From contig JAFPDR010000209.1 in NCBI GenBank assembly GCA_017389885.1, positions 1 through 8,621 on the forward strand: a stretch of DNA of 8,621 bases, written 5' to 3'. The notes beneath the pieces are model-generated. The model ran no database searches. It was given only the letters and a program-made list of their open reading frames with translations, and was not told the DNA's origin. The position numbers and the translations under genes are program-made. Shown piece after piece: positions 8,306 to 8,621 of this stretch. The first letter of the stretch is position 1. Each line of letters opens with the position of its first letter. This DNA comes from Kiritimatiellia bacterium (GTDB lineage: Bacteria; Verrucomicrobiota; Kiritimatiellia; RFP12; UBA1067).

Positions 8306-8362
8306 GGTTCGTCAAGTAGGACGTGCACCCTGTAGTTGACGTTTGTTCTTTTGGTTCGTCAA
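8306..8362 (+). repeat. Repeated GGTTCGTCAA / TTGACG motifs at the insertion-sequence end
   Basis: GGTTCGTCAA occurs as a perfect direct repeat at 8306-8315 and 8353-8362, 47 bases apart. Between them, TTGACG at 8336-8341 is the reverse complement of CGTCAA. A palindromic GTGCAC lies at 8323-8328. Clusters of short repeats at an element tip are typical of transposase-binding sites in rve-type elements, which is the likely role here. Confidence 0.6.
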
Positions 8363-8620
8363 TTGCTGGACACTCTTGAGCTTGCGTTGGCGGGTGCTGA
8401 GAGGGCGAGGACGGAGCCTCTGGGATTGCCGCAGCTGCTCTCTCCAGCTCTCCTGCCGTCTGAGGATGCGCTTCAGCCTGCGTACGACCTGCTGGTAGAG
8501 CTGGATTCCGTTCATGCTCTCGTAGCGCCTTTTGAGCGCCTCTGCTTCTGACTCGCTGAGTATTCCCGACTCAAGGACTCGCTGATATGGCGTCCGCGGG
8601 CCGCCTTCCTGGTATTTGCG
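8312..8620 (-). CDS. IS transposase of the rve (DDE integrase-core) type, C-terminal fragment; 5' end outside window
   Basis: Reading the minus strand from 8620, an open frame of 102 residues runs off the window edge and stops at 8314-8312. It contains PRTPYQRVLESGILSESEAE followed by EALKRRYESMNGIQLYQQVVRRLKRILRRQ. From memory this TPYQRxLxS...S(E)...L...Y..LNP..L...I..L pattern closes many integrase-catalytic-domain transposases, after the DDE core and a QP...K linker. The final 45 residues are basic, Gln-rich and low in complexity (RQRKLKSVQQLTNQKNKRQ). The ATG at 8515 is internal and not the gene start. The catalytic residues lie outside, so activity cannot be judged. It is convergent with the host operon, with only 18 bases between the two stop codons. 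Confidence 0.72.
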   Translation of the reverse strand, partial: RKYQEGGPRTPYQRVLESGILSESEAEALKRRYESMNGIQLYQQVVRRLKRILRRQESWREQLRQSQRLRPRPLSTRQRKLKSVQQLTNQKNKRQLQGARPT

Positions 8621-8621
8621 G

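Larger units (their letters stand above)
8294..8621 (-). mobile_element. Terminal part of an insertion sequence, continuing past the right edge
   Basis: This 328-base stretch holds no host gene. It is less GC-rich and uses more T-rich codons than the genes to its left, and its minus strand encodes the C-terminus of a transposase. The motif CGTCAA/TTGACG occurs three times near the presumed end. The element boundary is probably between the stop of the preceding gene (8293) and about 8306; the exact tip and any target duplication cannot be fixed from one end. Confidence 0.6.

Noticed and set aside
8336..8551. A 71-codon plus-strand open frame at the right end
   Set aside because: It is antisense to the transposase C-terminus, which has recognisable family sequence; no ribosome-binding site precedes it.

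Overview
The window is a GC-rich (roughly two-thirds G+C by eye), gene-dense bacterial chromosome segment. Seven genes read left to right, and a fragment of a mobile element enters from the right edge on the opposite strand. The best lineage clue is ribosomal protein L20. Its N-terminus ([16 protein letters not shown]) and its [14 protein letters not shown] segment look like the Chlamydia and Verrucomicrobia forms and not the usual PRVKRG type. The single-chain SecDF and the last host gene, a family I associate with PVC bacteria, fit this. My reading is a PVC-superphylum bacterium, possibly Kiritimatiellota or another Verrucomicrobiota relative; the phylum-level guess is inference.

Layout: (1) 1-576, the 3' part of uppP, the undecaprenyl-pyrophosphate phosphatase of cell-wall lipid recycling. 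(2) 615-3182, a fused secD-secF gene for the proton-driven part of the Sec translocon. (3) 3183-3256, a structured leader with a duplicated Shine-Dalgarno box, then rpmI (L35) and rplT (L20), closed by an intrinsic terminator. (4) 3926-4711, proC (last step of proline synthesis). (5) 4750-8293, a tight three-gene unit joined by two ATGA overlaps: a DEDDh 3'-5' exonuclease with an ExoX-like C-terminal domain, a CPA2-type cation:proton antiporter with an RCK_C domain, and an uncharacterised membrane-anchored helical-repeat protein. (6) 8294-8621, the end of an insertion sequence whose rve-type transposase C-terminus lies on the minus strand.

The same nonamer, TGGTATAAT (a perfect extended -10 box), occurs exactly three times: before secDF, before proC and before the exonuclease. 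This marks the probable transcription starts and suggests a strong vegetative promoter consensus in this organism. The copy before the exonuclease lies so close to the ATG that the mRNA would be leaderless or nearly so. The copy before proC begins on the last T of the rplT terminator.

Most of the content is housekeeping. The parts that deserve a second look are the rpmI leader (possible L20 autoregulation plus a tandem 15-bp Shine-Dalgarno duplication, with infC absent), the leaderless exonuclease, the coupled exonuclease-antiporter-repeat-protein unit whose last member has no known function, and the repeat-rich insertion-sequence end just behind it.
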